A stretch of 64,000 nt of DNA from Thereva unica (Eukaryota > Arthropoda > Insecta > Diptera > Therevidae). The stretch spans positions 16,129 to 80,128 of the forward strand of contig CATLJY010000241.1 of NCBI GenBank assembly GCA_949987705.1, in the 5' to 3' direction. Of the stretch, positions 1 through 8,600 are shown piece by piece. Within the stretch, counting starts at the first letter, position 1; every line of letters begins with the position of its first letter. The notes below the pieces were generated by a model that saw only the letters and a list, made by a program, of their open reading frames with translations, was not told where the DNA came from and ran no database searches. A program made the position numbers and the translations under genes.

Positions 1-74
1 AACTCCTGCTTCTGTTATATTTTCTTTTTTATATGTATAAATAGGACGATGTTTTTGTTTTTAATTGTTTTTAT

Positions 75-77
<3 letters not shown>

Positions 78-112
<35 letters not shown>
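78..112. repeat. (AT)n microsatellite in the ERV1 3' LTR
   Basis: This is an uninterrupted run of alternating T and A. The matching place in the other LTR (about 19400-19418) is shorter and broken by a G, so the run has changed length since insertion or during assembly. Confidence 0.9.
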
Positions 113-115
<3 letters not shown>

Positions 116-199
116 GTAATATAAAGTTAGTTTAGAATTAGTTAAACTTACGGCCCTTCGCTCCTATTCACGAATGTGGAAATACTACGCATATATATC

Positions 200-1783
200 T
201 TTTTCTTATTATAAATTTGTAGCGCACAAGTAAAATAACCCTTTTTTTTTTCAAAACTAGCTTTCCTTTTCAAACAAAACTGATATTATTTTAAATAAGG
301 CTTGTGGCCCTTCACTTATGTTCGCTAGGGTTAAAACAAAACAACAATTATATTTCGTATCATAAATTTGTAGCGCACAAGTAAAATAACTTTTATCGAA
401 AGTAGTTTTCCTTTTCAAACAGGACTGATACTATTTTAAATAGGACTTATGGCCCTTCACTTATCTTCACTAGGGTTAAAACAAAATTACTATTATATTT
501 CTTATTATAAATTTGTAGCGCACAAGTAAGATAACTTTTATCAAAAATAGCTTTCCTTTTCAAACAAAACTGATATTATTTTAAATAAGGCTTGTGGCCC
601 TTCACTTATGTTCGCTAGGGTTAAAACAAAACAACAATTATATTTCGTATCATAAATTTGTAGCGCACAAGTAAAATAACTTTTATCGAAAGTAGTTTTC
701 CTTTTCAAACAGGACTGATACTATTTTAAATAGGACTTATGGCCCTTCACTTATGTTCACTAGGGTTAAAACAAAATTACTATTATATTTCTTATTATAA
801 ATTTGTAGCGCACAAGTAAGATAACTTTTATCAAAAATAGCTTTTCTTTTCAAACAAAACGGATATTATTTTAAATAGGACTTATGGCCCTTCACTTATG
901 TTCATAAGGTTTAAAACAAAATTACTATTATATTTCTTATTATAAATTTGTAGCGCACAAGTAAGATAACTTTTATCAAAAATAGCTTTTCTTCTCAAAC
1001 AAAACTGATACTATTTTAAATAGGACTTATGGCCCTTCACTTATGTTCATTAGGTTTAAAACAAAATTACTATTATATTTCTTATTATAAATTTGTAGCG
1101 CACAAGTAAGATAACTTTTATCAAAAATAGCTTTTCTTTTCAAACAAAACGGATATTATTTTAAATAGGACTTATGGCCCTTCACTTATGTTCATTAGGT
1201 TTAAAACAAAATTACTATTATGTTTCTTATTATAAATTTGTAGCGCACAAGTAAGATAACTTTTATCAAAAATAGCTTTTTTTTTTTCAAACAAAACTGA
1301 TACTATTTTAAATAGGACTTATTGCCCTTCACTTATGTTCATTAGGTTTAAAACAAAATTACTATTATATTTCTTATTATAAATTTGTAGCGCACAAGTA
1401 AGATAACTTTTATCAAAAATAGCTTTTCTTTTCAAACAAAACGGATATTATTTTAAATAGGACTTATGGCCCTTCACTTATGTTCATTAGGTTTAAAACA
1501 AAATTACTATTATGTTTCTTATTATAAATTTGTAGCGCACAAGTAAGATAACTTTTATCAAAAATAGCTTCTTTTTTTTCAAACAAAACTGATACTATTT
1601 TAAATAGGACTTATGGCCCTTCACTTATGTTCATTAGGTTTAAAACAAAATTACTATTATGTTTCTTATTATAAATTTGTAGCGCACAAGTAAGATAACT
1701 TTTATCAAAAATAGCTTTTCTTTTCAAACAAAACTGATACTATTTTAAATAGGACTTATGGTCCTTCACTTATGTTCACTTTA
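200..1783. repeat. 145-bp tandem repeat array, 11 units, in the ERV1 3' LTR
   Basis: The marker AGCGCACAAG recurs at 221, 372, 517, 662, 807, 952, 1097, 1242, 1389, 1534 and 1681, a spacing of 145-151 bases. Each unit also has CCCTTCACTTATGTTC and a TTTTAAATA stretch. At least two unit variants occur (GTAAAATAAC early, GTAAGATAAC later), and neighbouring units are very alike, as expected from unequal crossing-over or slippage. The other LTR has six units. Repeat arrays in LTRs often hold enhancer or insulator sites. No known protein-binding site was recognised. Confidence 0.95.
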
Positions 1784-1977
1784 AAAACAATCCACCGCCG
1801 CCGATGATGGCTCAAAAAAAAACTCAACTGTTCAAAATTATAATCCCCAAAAATCCGCAACCGCCGACGACCGTGGTTAAGACAACACTTGACAAAATCA
1901 AATTTTCACCCGCCGGTGGTGGCATGGAAAATTGTCCACCGGCTGGGAAAAACGCGCCCTTGAACTTTTTCCCACCT

Positions 1978-2027
1978 GCGCAACTTGCTTACCGCGCGTT
2001 TCTCACGCAGCGTATTGCAAGTTGCGC
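1978..2027. other. 11-bp inverted repeat (hairpin) in the ERV1 LTR
   Basis: GCGCAACTTGC (1978-1988) is the exact reverse complement of GCAAGTTGCGC (2017-2027), with a 28-base loop. The right LTR has the same arms (20554-20564 and about 20592-20603) with one mismatch, and the ERV3 LTR keeps a related pair near 35629 and 35678. Conservation between two related LTRs suggests an RNA structure in the transcribed part of the LTR; this is inferred. Confidence 0.6.
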
Positions 2028-2314
2028 TAGATCGGGTGGGTCAAGTTTCGTTATATTTTAGACGTTTTTAAATTAGCCCCCAAAGGATATTATGAAGTGA
2101 TTCCCAAGTTGAGGATTTTCACTTGCTTGCATTTCTCATAATTCTTGGAAATCTCTTTGCACATTAAAATGTCGTTAAATGTCTTTGAGCATTAAGAAGT
2201 TTCTCCCAACGTAACCCGATACCTCTGCTGATAAGGTATTGGGTTTTCGTTCGGTACTTGTGCTGGCGAGTTGTTTATTAGACTTTTTTTTTGTGTCTTT
2301 TTTTTTATGTAACA

Positions 2315-2330
2315 CTCCTTGGGGGTACCG
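2315..2330 (-). promoter_or_regulatory. Probable polypurine tract of ERV1
   Basis: Directly before the 3' LTR on the minus strand the sequence reads CCCCCAAGGAG and then TGTTACA. The purine run AAGGAG is short for a plus-strand primer, so the assignment rests mainly on its position. Confidence 0.45.
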
Positions 2331-2480
2331 AAAAGAACAAGGCGTCGTCGTGAAACAAAGGCGTCTTGTTCGTTTGAAATTCTTTGGTTTTGTTTACGTT
2401 GCCTTTTCTGGGGTGATAAGGGGCTCGAGATTTGTCCGTTTGTGGCATGTCTTCAGTTGCAGTTTAACGTCTGTAGCATT

Positions 2481-3187
2481 ATGAGGTAAGTTCCCTGGTA
2501 GATTTTCGTATTTATATTTATTTACAAAAAAAAATTTTTTTCTATCTTGTTTTCAGTGATTCAATGGAAAGATCTTTGTATGAGGAGGCGCACCACCAGC
2601 GGGAGTTGGCCCGGGTGCTGAAGGAGAAGGCGAAGTTGGATCAAGAGGAGGCCTTCCACCGGGCTTCGTTGGCCCGGGCTCAAAAGGACTTGGCCAGGAT
2701 GAGACGCCGTGCCCTCCGTGAACGGGGGGGGCAAAACGCTTCGCGTATGGTGGCTTTTGGGAGGCCCGTGCGGGGCGGTGGCGCGTCTTCTTCTTCTTGT
2801 TCCGGGCCCCGCGCTCCCCGGACCATGGGTCCCTGGGACCCCGTGGCTGACTCTGCTAGGAGGAGGGCAGCGAATACTCCCTTGTACCCTCCTGACTTGT
2901 CGGATGACGACTCTGGCGGTTTCGATGATTGGACTGGTGGTTCCGTTCGAGAGGAGAGCGCTCCCCGCCATGTGGGGCCCTGGAACCCCATTGCTGACGC
3001 CCTTGCTTCGATGAGGGCTTTGGAGGTCGACTCGTCCAGGACCGGGGAGGCCAGTAGCATCTTTAGCGAGAACCCTCCCCGGACCGGGGAGGGCAGCGGG
3101 TGCAACACCACTGTGGAGGACCCGGAGGAATATTTGACCGGCCAGTCCCACAACTCCTCCACCCCGGACAATCTTGACTTGGATTAA
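2481..3187 (+). CDS. Antisense, spliced GC-rich gene between ERV1 env and 3' LTR (unknown protein)
   Basis: The gene runs opposite to ERV1. Exon 1 ends ATGAG at 2485, followed by the donor GTAAGT; exon 2 starts at 2557 after CTTGTTTTCAG. Splicing joins ATG-AG to T-GAT-TCA-ATG, placing the exon 1 ATG (2481) in frame with the long ORF from 2564: 211 residues with the intron removed, 207 from the internal ATG. Residues about 5-60 are charged and helix-prone and end in an arginine-rich stretch (RMRRRALRER). Then come a Ser/Pro/Gly-rich part, two copies of a motif around GPW[DN]P[VI]AD, an acidic patch (DLSDDDSGGFDD), two RTGE repeats and an acidic C-terminus. Codons are strongly GC-ending, unlike gag, pol or env. 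AATAAA follows at 3228. No family was recognised. The layout recalls antisense regulators such as HTLV HBZ, but no homology is claimed. Confidence 0.6.
2486..2556 (+). other. Predicted 71-bp intron of the antisense gene
   Basis: It has donor GAG|GTAAGT and acceptor TTGTTTTCAG|T, and is AT-rich with a pyrimidine tract before the AG. A length of 71 bases is ordinary for a small insect intron. Because it is antisense to the genomic RNA of the element, it would not be spliced out during retrotransposition, which explains how it can persist. Confidence 0.6.
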
Positions 3188-3227
3188 GTCCGGGGATGGA
3201 TAGAATACCCAAAAATGTATGGTATTA

Positions 3228-3233
3228 AATAAA
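3228..3233 (+). terminator. AATAAA polyadenylation signal after the antisense gene
   Basis: AATAAA lies 41 bases after the stop codon at 3185-3187. T-rich and GT-rich sequence follows at about 3247-3292, as expected downstream of a poly(A) site. Confidence 0.55.
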
Positions 3234-3692
3234 AAAATTTTTGGAAAATTTTTTTTTTTATTTTGTAGTTTGTTTTTTTTTTGTGTTATTTTTCAGCTTG
3301 TCTAGGGGCGCCTGGGGGTTCTTGCTTTCAGGGTGTTTGTTTTCAGGGCTTCACGACGCTTAGGAGGGGGAGATTTTTTAGGTAAGTATTGTGGTACCGC
3401 CGGTGGGGCGCGTGGTAGTTGGGAGGGGGGGGGGGGGCTGTTTGTCCCTCTCATTTTCTTTTTTATCTATTTTACTGGGAGATTTCCTAGGGGTTTTGGA
3501 GGGTGGCTGTTTGTCCCCCCCCCCTTTTTGTCTTCATATGGCTATTTCGCGATGTATCCCTGTGTATCAGGAATTTTGTTTATTTTTCATCGGGCATGGT
3601 GGTTAGGTAATTATTGTGGTCCCGCCGCGGTGCGTGCGGTAAAGGGTTGGTTGGGTGCCATAGGTGGTACGTTACGGGGCCTATCCCGTAGC
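3234..3692. repeat. G/C-run region with two diverged direct repeats between env and the antisense gene
   Basis: Two blocks resemble each other: GGTAAGTATTGTGGTACCGC near 3380 and GGTAATTATTGTGGTCCCGC near 3605, and GGCTGTTTGTCCC occurs near 3436 and 3508. It contains runs of 10 to 15 G or C. On the minus strand these give long polypurine tracts ending GGACAAACAGCC. A plus-strand open frame (3333-3701) spans the region, follows two CAG acceptor-like sites and reads as a hydrophobic Gly-rich sequence with two LG[KN]YCG motifs. It may be a second antisense exon but is not supported well enough to call. Confidence 0.5.
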
Positions 3693-5597
3693 TTATACTA
3701 ATTGCATGGAAGAGGTCCTGGGTAAGGTGTGTGAGCGGCTAAGCGGCCTGGGTTCGGAGGGTTCTGCCGTGGCTGCGTTGTGTGTTGGTTCCGATTGCAT
3801 TGGGACCCCTACTGGAGCCATTTGGTCCTCGGAGGTGGTTCTCTCATCCGGAGGACTTGCATTTCCGGACCTTCTGGTACATGCAGAACGGGCCATAGCC
3901 GCTAGTAACGGTATGCTTTTGTAGCATGTATACCCTATGAGTACCAGTAAAAGGGTGCCACTGAGCGAGATGGCCGCTGTGGATTGGGTGTGAGTGCGTT
4001 CCCATGTTAGGTGATTCAACTGCGAGTAGATATCTTGCAGGGGCCTTGTGCCTTCCTGAATAATTTTGTTCGTATCGTCACCTGTGAGTAATTTTATGGG
4101 TTCGCCGGGAGATGAAAATGTTGGCCCTGTCCTTTTGGCGGATTCAGCTATATTTAATGTGTCTATTGCCGGGAAGTATGGTGGTTCTAGTATTTGGGTG
4201 GTTCGCGTTGAATGCCCGTTGTACATAAGGATCTTGTCTTCCACTTGTACTTGGCACGGTTGATTAACCCTTAGTATTCCGTGCTTGCCGATTCTTATTG
4301 TATGATTAATTTTATCACACGAGATGCGGAACATCTTAGGTGTACTTAATGAATATAACCACGTGTTCGTTTGTGCCAACTTTGTTATTATATTTTGGGG
4401 ATTGTCATTGGCTCTTATGGGGCAATCCACCTTTTCCCTTAGGGGGTTGTAGAGGAGCTTTATAATACATTCCTTTGTATTGGTAGAAAGTACCATAGGG
4501 ACCTTTAACAGTCCTATGAAGGTGTTGGTCTTTAGGTTCTCCGTGGCTCGTTGTAGGGCTTTTGCCTCTTGGGGGTGGAAGAGTATGAACTTTTCGGCCT
4601 TGAACTCGGAGGCGACATGTGAGTATGGAATGTCGGGAATCAATGAGTACCCTTCCGCAGTATTTAGCGGGAAGACTGTAACTTGATGGTATTGCATTTT
4701 GGGTAAATTAAAAATTGGTAGGGTTATTTTTATTACCAGTTTGTCCTGAATGAGGAGTGCTCGTAGTTGTGTAACCTCAGGCAAGAGTGGGGTGCATTCT
4801 TCGCATTCCGGGTTCGTTTTGGAGTAAATTTTTGACAGTGTACCGGGCGAGATTAGAAGGGGGTGGATTTTGTTGTCTGCACTCGCAAGGATTATATCGA
4901 GGAGCGCTTGTTGTCTGGTTTCTATTTCGGACACCTGCATTAGTAGGTCCGTAACTATCCCTTGCCTTAGTAGGGTATTATATAGGCCCTCGGTCTCGTT
5001 CTGCAGTTTCCCCATCTGCTGAGTTATTTGATCTTGCCGATCTACAAGCGCGATTAACGGTTTTTGAATATCCCGCAGGGTATTGTTTACTACTGTGATC
5101 TGTCGTTTTTCGAGTTCTACTAAAGCTTTCTCGTTACTTTCTAACTCACTTAATCTACTATAAATTTCCTGGGAGTCGTCCGTGTCCATGGTCCCGAACA
5201 GGTAATGTAATGCATGTCCAATGCCGTCGAATAGTGACCTTTTAGGTCGGCTTCTGGGTACCAGTTCCCGTATCGTTTTGGTACGGTCCTTAATATGGGT
5301 GATAATCGAGTGAATGTGTTTCTGTTGGGCCGCGCAGAGTACGGTGGAGTCGCTGGAACATAATTGATGGACCAGCTTCTCGGCTTGTTCCGTTAATTCA
5401 GTGTGCACCTCCAACTCGTGTAGGTCGAGTTCGGTGATCACCTTCCATGTCTGATGATATAGCCACACTTCTCCCACGTGTTCGATAAGGACTCCCGTAG
5501 CCTTGATTGGGGTGAATGTATACGGCATGGGTCCGAGCTCGCTCGTGGCCATTTGTATAAGTAGTAGTACAATTAGCGTCCGCATGGTGCGCTGCAA
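3693..5597 (-). CDS. env: ERV1 env, errantivirus F-like fusion glycoprotein, intact ORF
   Basis: 634 codons from an ATG 30 bases downstream of the pol stop. Residues 1-20 are a hydrophobic signal peptide. A dibasic furin-type site (RSRPKR) lies near residue 120 and is followed at once by a hydrophobic segment with several Gly and Phe, the expected fusion peptide of the errantivirus/baculovirus F-like class. Heptad-rich helices follow (about 140-230). A membrane span lies near residues 545-570, then a cytoplasmic tail of about 70 residues rich in Ser, Thr and Pro. The protein would be cleaved into surface and membrane subunits and mediate membrane fusion. No internal stop or frameshift is seen. 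Env is normally made from a spliced subgenomic RNA; the splice sites were not located. Confidence 0.88.
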   Translation of the reverse strand: MQRTMRTLIVLLLIQMATSELGPMPYTFTPIKATGVLIEHVGEVWLYHQTWKVITELDLHELEVHTELTEQAEKLVHQLCSSDSTVLCAAQQKHIHSIITHIKDRTKTIRELVPRSRPKRSLFDGIGHALHYLFGTMDTDDSQEIYSRLSELESNEKALVELEKRQITVVNNTLRDIQKPLIALVDRQDQITQQMGKLQNETEGLYNTLLRQGIVTDLLMQVSEIETRQQALLDIILASADNKIHPLLISPGTLSKIYSKTNPECEECTPLLPEVTQLRALLIQDKLVIKITLPIFNLPKMQYHQVTVFPLNTAEGYSLIPDIPYSHVASEFKAEKFILFHPQEAKALQRATENLKTNTFIGLLKVPMVLSTNTKECIIKLLYNPLREKVDCPIRANDNPQNIITKLAQTNTWLYSLSTPKMFRISCDKINHTIRIGKHGILRVNQPCQVQVEDKILMYNGHSTRTTQILEPPYFPAIDTLNIAESAKRTGPTFSSPGEPIKLLTGDDTNKIIQEGTRPLQDIYSQLNHLTWERTHTQSTAAISLSGTLLLVLIGYTCYKSIPLLAAMARSACTRRSGNASPPDERTTSEDQMAPVGVPMQSEPTHNAATAEPSEPRPLSRSHTLPRTSSMQLV

Positions 5598-5627
5598 TTA
5601 AATTATAAATAGGAGATTAGTTTTGGC

Positions 5628-8600
5628 TTAAAGTTGGGTTTTATTTTCATAAAACGGTTTCAAGCGGTTATTATGAACGGTGACCAATCTCCTATTTATT
5701 TTGATGGTAGTGTTTACAGCGCTTGGGACCGAAACTACTGTATAGGGCCCGACCCAGATTTGGGATAATTTATGCTTCCGAGCTTCGTTACGTAGGAGGA
5801 CTTTGTCCCCTACGTGGAGTGTGAGTGGGCGTACGTTCCCATCATAATATGCCTTGTAGCGGTTTTTGCTAGCAAGAAGGTTCTTGCGGGCTAGGGCATA
5901 AGATTTTTGCAACTTATACCGGAGTTGGTGGTAGTAACTCTCGTGGTTGTAAAGTGGCTCCGGGTTGCGTTTAAGGTTGGACGGGACGTCGGCAATGAAA
6001 CCATATAGGCAGTCCATGGGGGTAAGTTTGGTCCCCTCGTGTACGCTATTATTGTACACGAACGCTGCCGTGCGCAGAAACTGGTCCCAATTGTTTGGGC
6101 TCTCATCTACTATTGTACGTAGGTACTCGATTAGAGGTCTATGAGCTCGTTCTAGCGCGCCATTGGATTGTGGGTGGTAGGCTGAGGTCTGAAGTTTTTT
6201 AACTTTTAAGAGCCTACACACGCCCTTGAAGAGATCACTCAGGAAATTTGATCCCTGGTCGGTGACTATTTGTTTGGGTATGCGATAGCGCGTGACGATT
6301 TCGTCGAAGAAAATTTGTGCTATCGTTTGGGCTTCCCCATTGGGAATGGCATACCAGTCGACGAATTTTGTCAGGTTATCCTGGAAGGTTAGGATGTATT
6401 TGTTTCCGGAATGGGTTTCTTCCAGGGGACCTACTACGTCTAAATAGACTTTTTCGAAGGGCTTTTCTGCTATGTCTGTAATAACCATGGGCATTCGGAA
6501 TTGTCCAGAGGCCTTCATGGTTTGACATTTCTTGCACCTTCTTATGTAGCGAGTGATATCGCGGAACATGTGTCTCCACCAATATTTACGACGTACGCGA
6601 TTATATGTCTTAACGACTCCCTGGTGTCCGCCGAAAGGGGAGTCGTGGTAGTCTTTCAGTATTGTAGTGATTTCTTCGGGACTTGTAATCACTTCAACTT
6701 TCCTTCGTAGCTCGCTGGAGCTATCCTTGGAGGCTTCGACGGGTTGGGGAATTTCCGTTCCCAAGTCTATTTCTTTAGGCCCTTCGTCGATATTGGGGGC
6801 TTCTGCAGTTGGAACGAGTTCGCCTTTTTCCTCATCCTGCATTTTTTGTGCCTGAGCCCTAGTGACCGCGTTGCATTGTTTCGGTCGTTCACTAGGAGGC
6901 AATGTATTCCCGTTTCTCTCGGGTGATATAGTTAGGGGTTCACCGGGTTGGTGAATTAGAGCTTCCACCGTGAAGGTATTGGACTCTTCTGCTCTTTGGG
7001 GAATCCGGCTGAGAGCATCAGCATTCGTATTGTATTTACCCGGTTTATACTCAATTTGGTAATCGTATTCGGACAGTTTATGGTGAAACCTAACGAGTCG
7101 AGTTGTGGGGTCCTTGACGTTGAAGACTCCCTTGAGAGGTTTATGATCTGTAAAGACCGTAAACTTTCGACCCATCAAATAACACCTGAAGTTTTTAACA
7201 GCCCATACTATGGCTAGCAGCTCCTTTTCGACGGTGGAGTAATTGCGCTCCGCCTTGTTTAGAGTGCGACTTGCATAAGCTATGGGCTGGTCTTGGCCTA
7301 CGATTCCTTGAGAGAGGACTGCTCCGAGTGCCTCACTGCTGGCGTCCGTTGTTAGATTGAACGGTTTTTCGAAATCAGGGTATATCAGCAGTGGTGGGGA
7401 GACTAAAGAACGCTTCACCGTTTGAAATGCTTCCTCGCATTTTGGCGTCCATGAAAATTTCACGCCCTTTCTTAGCAAATTGGTTAGGGGGCGTACTATC
7501 TTAGAAAATTCTGGGATGAATTTTCTATAGTAGTTGGCGAGGCCCAAGAAGGACTGGACTTGTCTGACGGTTCGTGGCGCCGGGAAGTTTTGGACACATT
7601 CCGTTTTTCTGGAGTCTGGTAGGGCTCCCTTTTCAGAGCATACATGGCCCAGGTAGACTACTTCCTTTTTCAAAAATTGGCATTTCTCCGGTTGCAATTT
7701 GAGGTTGTTTTCCCTCAACCGGTCGAATATGCGTCGTAGCTTGGAATTATGATCCTCAAGGTTCTTACCATAGATGACTATGTCATCTAGGTAGACGAAG
7801 CATTCGAGGCCTTGTAGACCCGTAAGGACATAATTCATTAGTCGCTGAAACGTAGCCGGGGCACCTTTTAACCCGAACGGCATACGTTTGAACTCATAGT
7901 GGCCATAGTTCGTGCTAAAAGCCGTCTTGGGGCGATCCTGTGGTTCCACTAGTACCTGGTGGTAACCACTGGCCAAGTCGAGGGTAGAGAAGTATCTCGA
8001 GTGACCGAGCTGGTCCAGGATGTCCTCGATCCTTGGTAAGGGATATGCATCACCTATTGTCTTTTCATTAATTTTGCGGAAATCCACTACTACGCGCCAT
8101 TTTTTCTCACCGTCGGGGCCCGGTTTTTTCGGTACCACTAGGAGGGGTGAGTTCCACGGACTTTTACTGGGTTGGACAATATCGTTGTCCAACATTTCTT
8201 CTAATTGGTCATTAATGACTTGTCTCTGAGTTTCCGGTAGTCTATACATTTTTTGGTTAATGTATTGGTCGTAGACCATGGGGATTTCGTGTCTTAGAGC
8301 TTCCGTGTAGGTTAGCTTGTCCCCTTTTAAGTGGAATATATCGGCATATTCGTAACAAAGATCCCGTATGGACCGCTTCTCGTCGGCCGTTAGAGGGTGG
8401 TCGAGGCTGAGTTCCTCGTCTAGCTGTTTGAAGCGCGTTTCACGCTCAAGGTCCGGATCCTCTTGGTCCGGGAATATGTATCGTAGATGACGGATGGAAT
8501 CGATTTCCTTTTCATTCGTTCCCAACTTCACTTCTGCCCTTTTTCCCTGGGGTATACCTTGCGGGATTGCACCATTATTGGGCATACTTTGGAGTCTTGC

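Larger units (their letters stand above)
1..2314 (-). repeat. 3' LTR of ERV1 (truncated by window start)
   Basis: Position 1 aligns with 19324 of the other LTR, so 22 bases are missing. On the plus strand the LTR ends with TATGTAACA at 2314; read on the minus strand it opens with TGTTACAT. It contains an (AT)n run, eleven copies of a 145-bp repeat, and a GC-rich part (about 1795-2045). Against 19302-20891 the unique parts are nearly identical, but this LTR is about 746 bp longer because it has five more repeat units and a longer AT run. A short open frame at 1804-2061 recurs in the other LTR but looks incidental. Confidence 0.9.

Noticed and set aside
200..1783. Regular repeats that could suggest a CRISPR array or satellite
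   Set aside because: Units are 145 bp, contiguous without unique spacers, and lie within an LTR of a eukaryotic retrotransposon.
1804..2061. 85-codon open frame in the ERV1 LTR, also at 20380-20637
   Set aside because: It recurs only because it is part of the LTR. Composition is low complexity at the start, no domain is seen, and it lies antisense to the element without splice or start context. Kept as part of the LTR.
2561..3171. Minus-strand open frames (196 and 163 codons) under the antisense gene
   Set aside because: GC-rich codons leave the opposite strand open by chance. The plus-strand frame has the splice sites, the in-frame ATG and the poly(A) signal.
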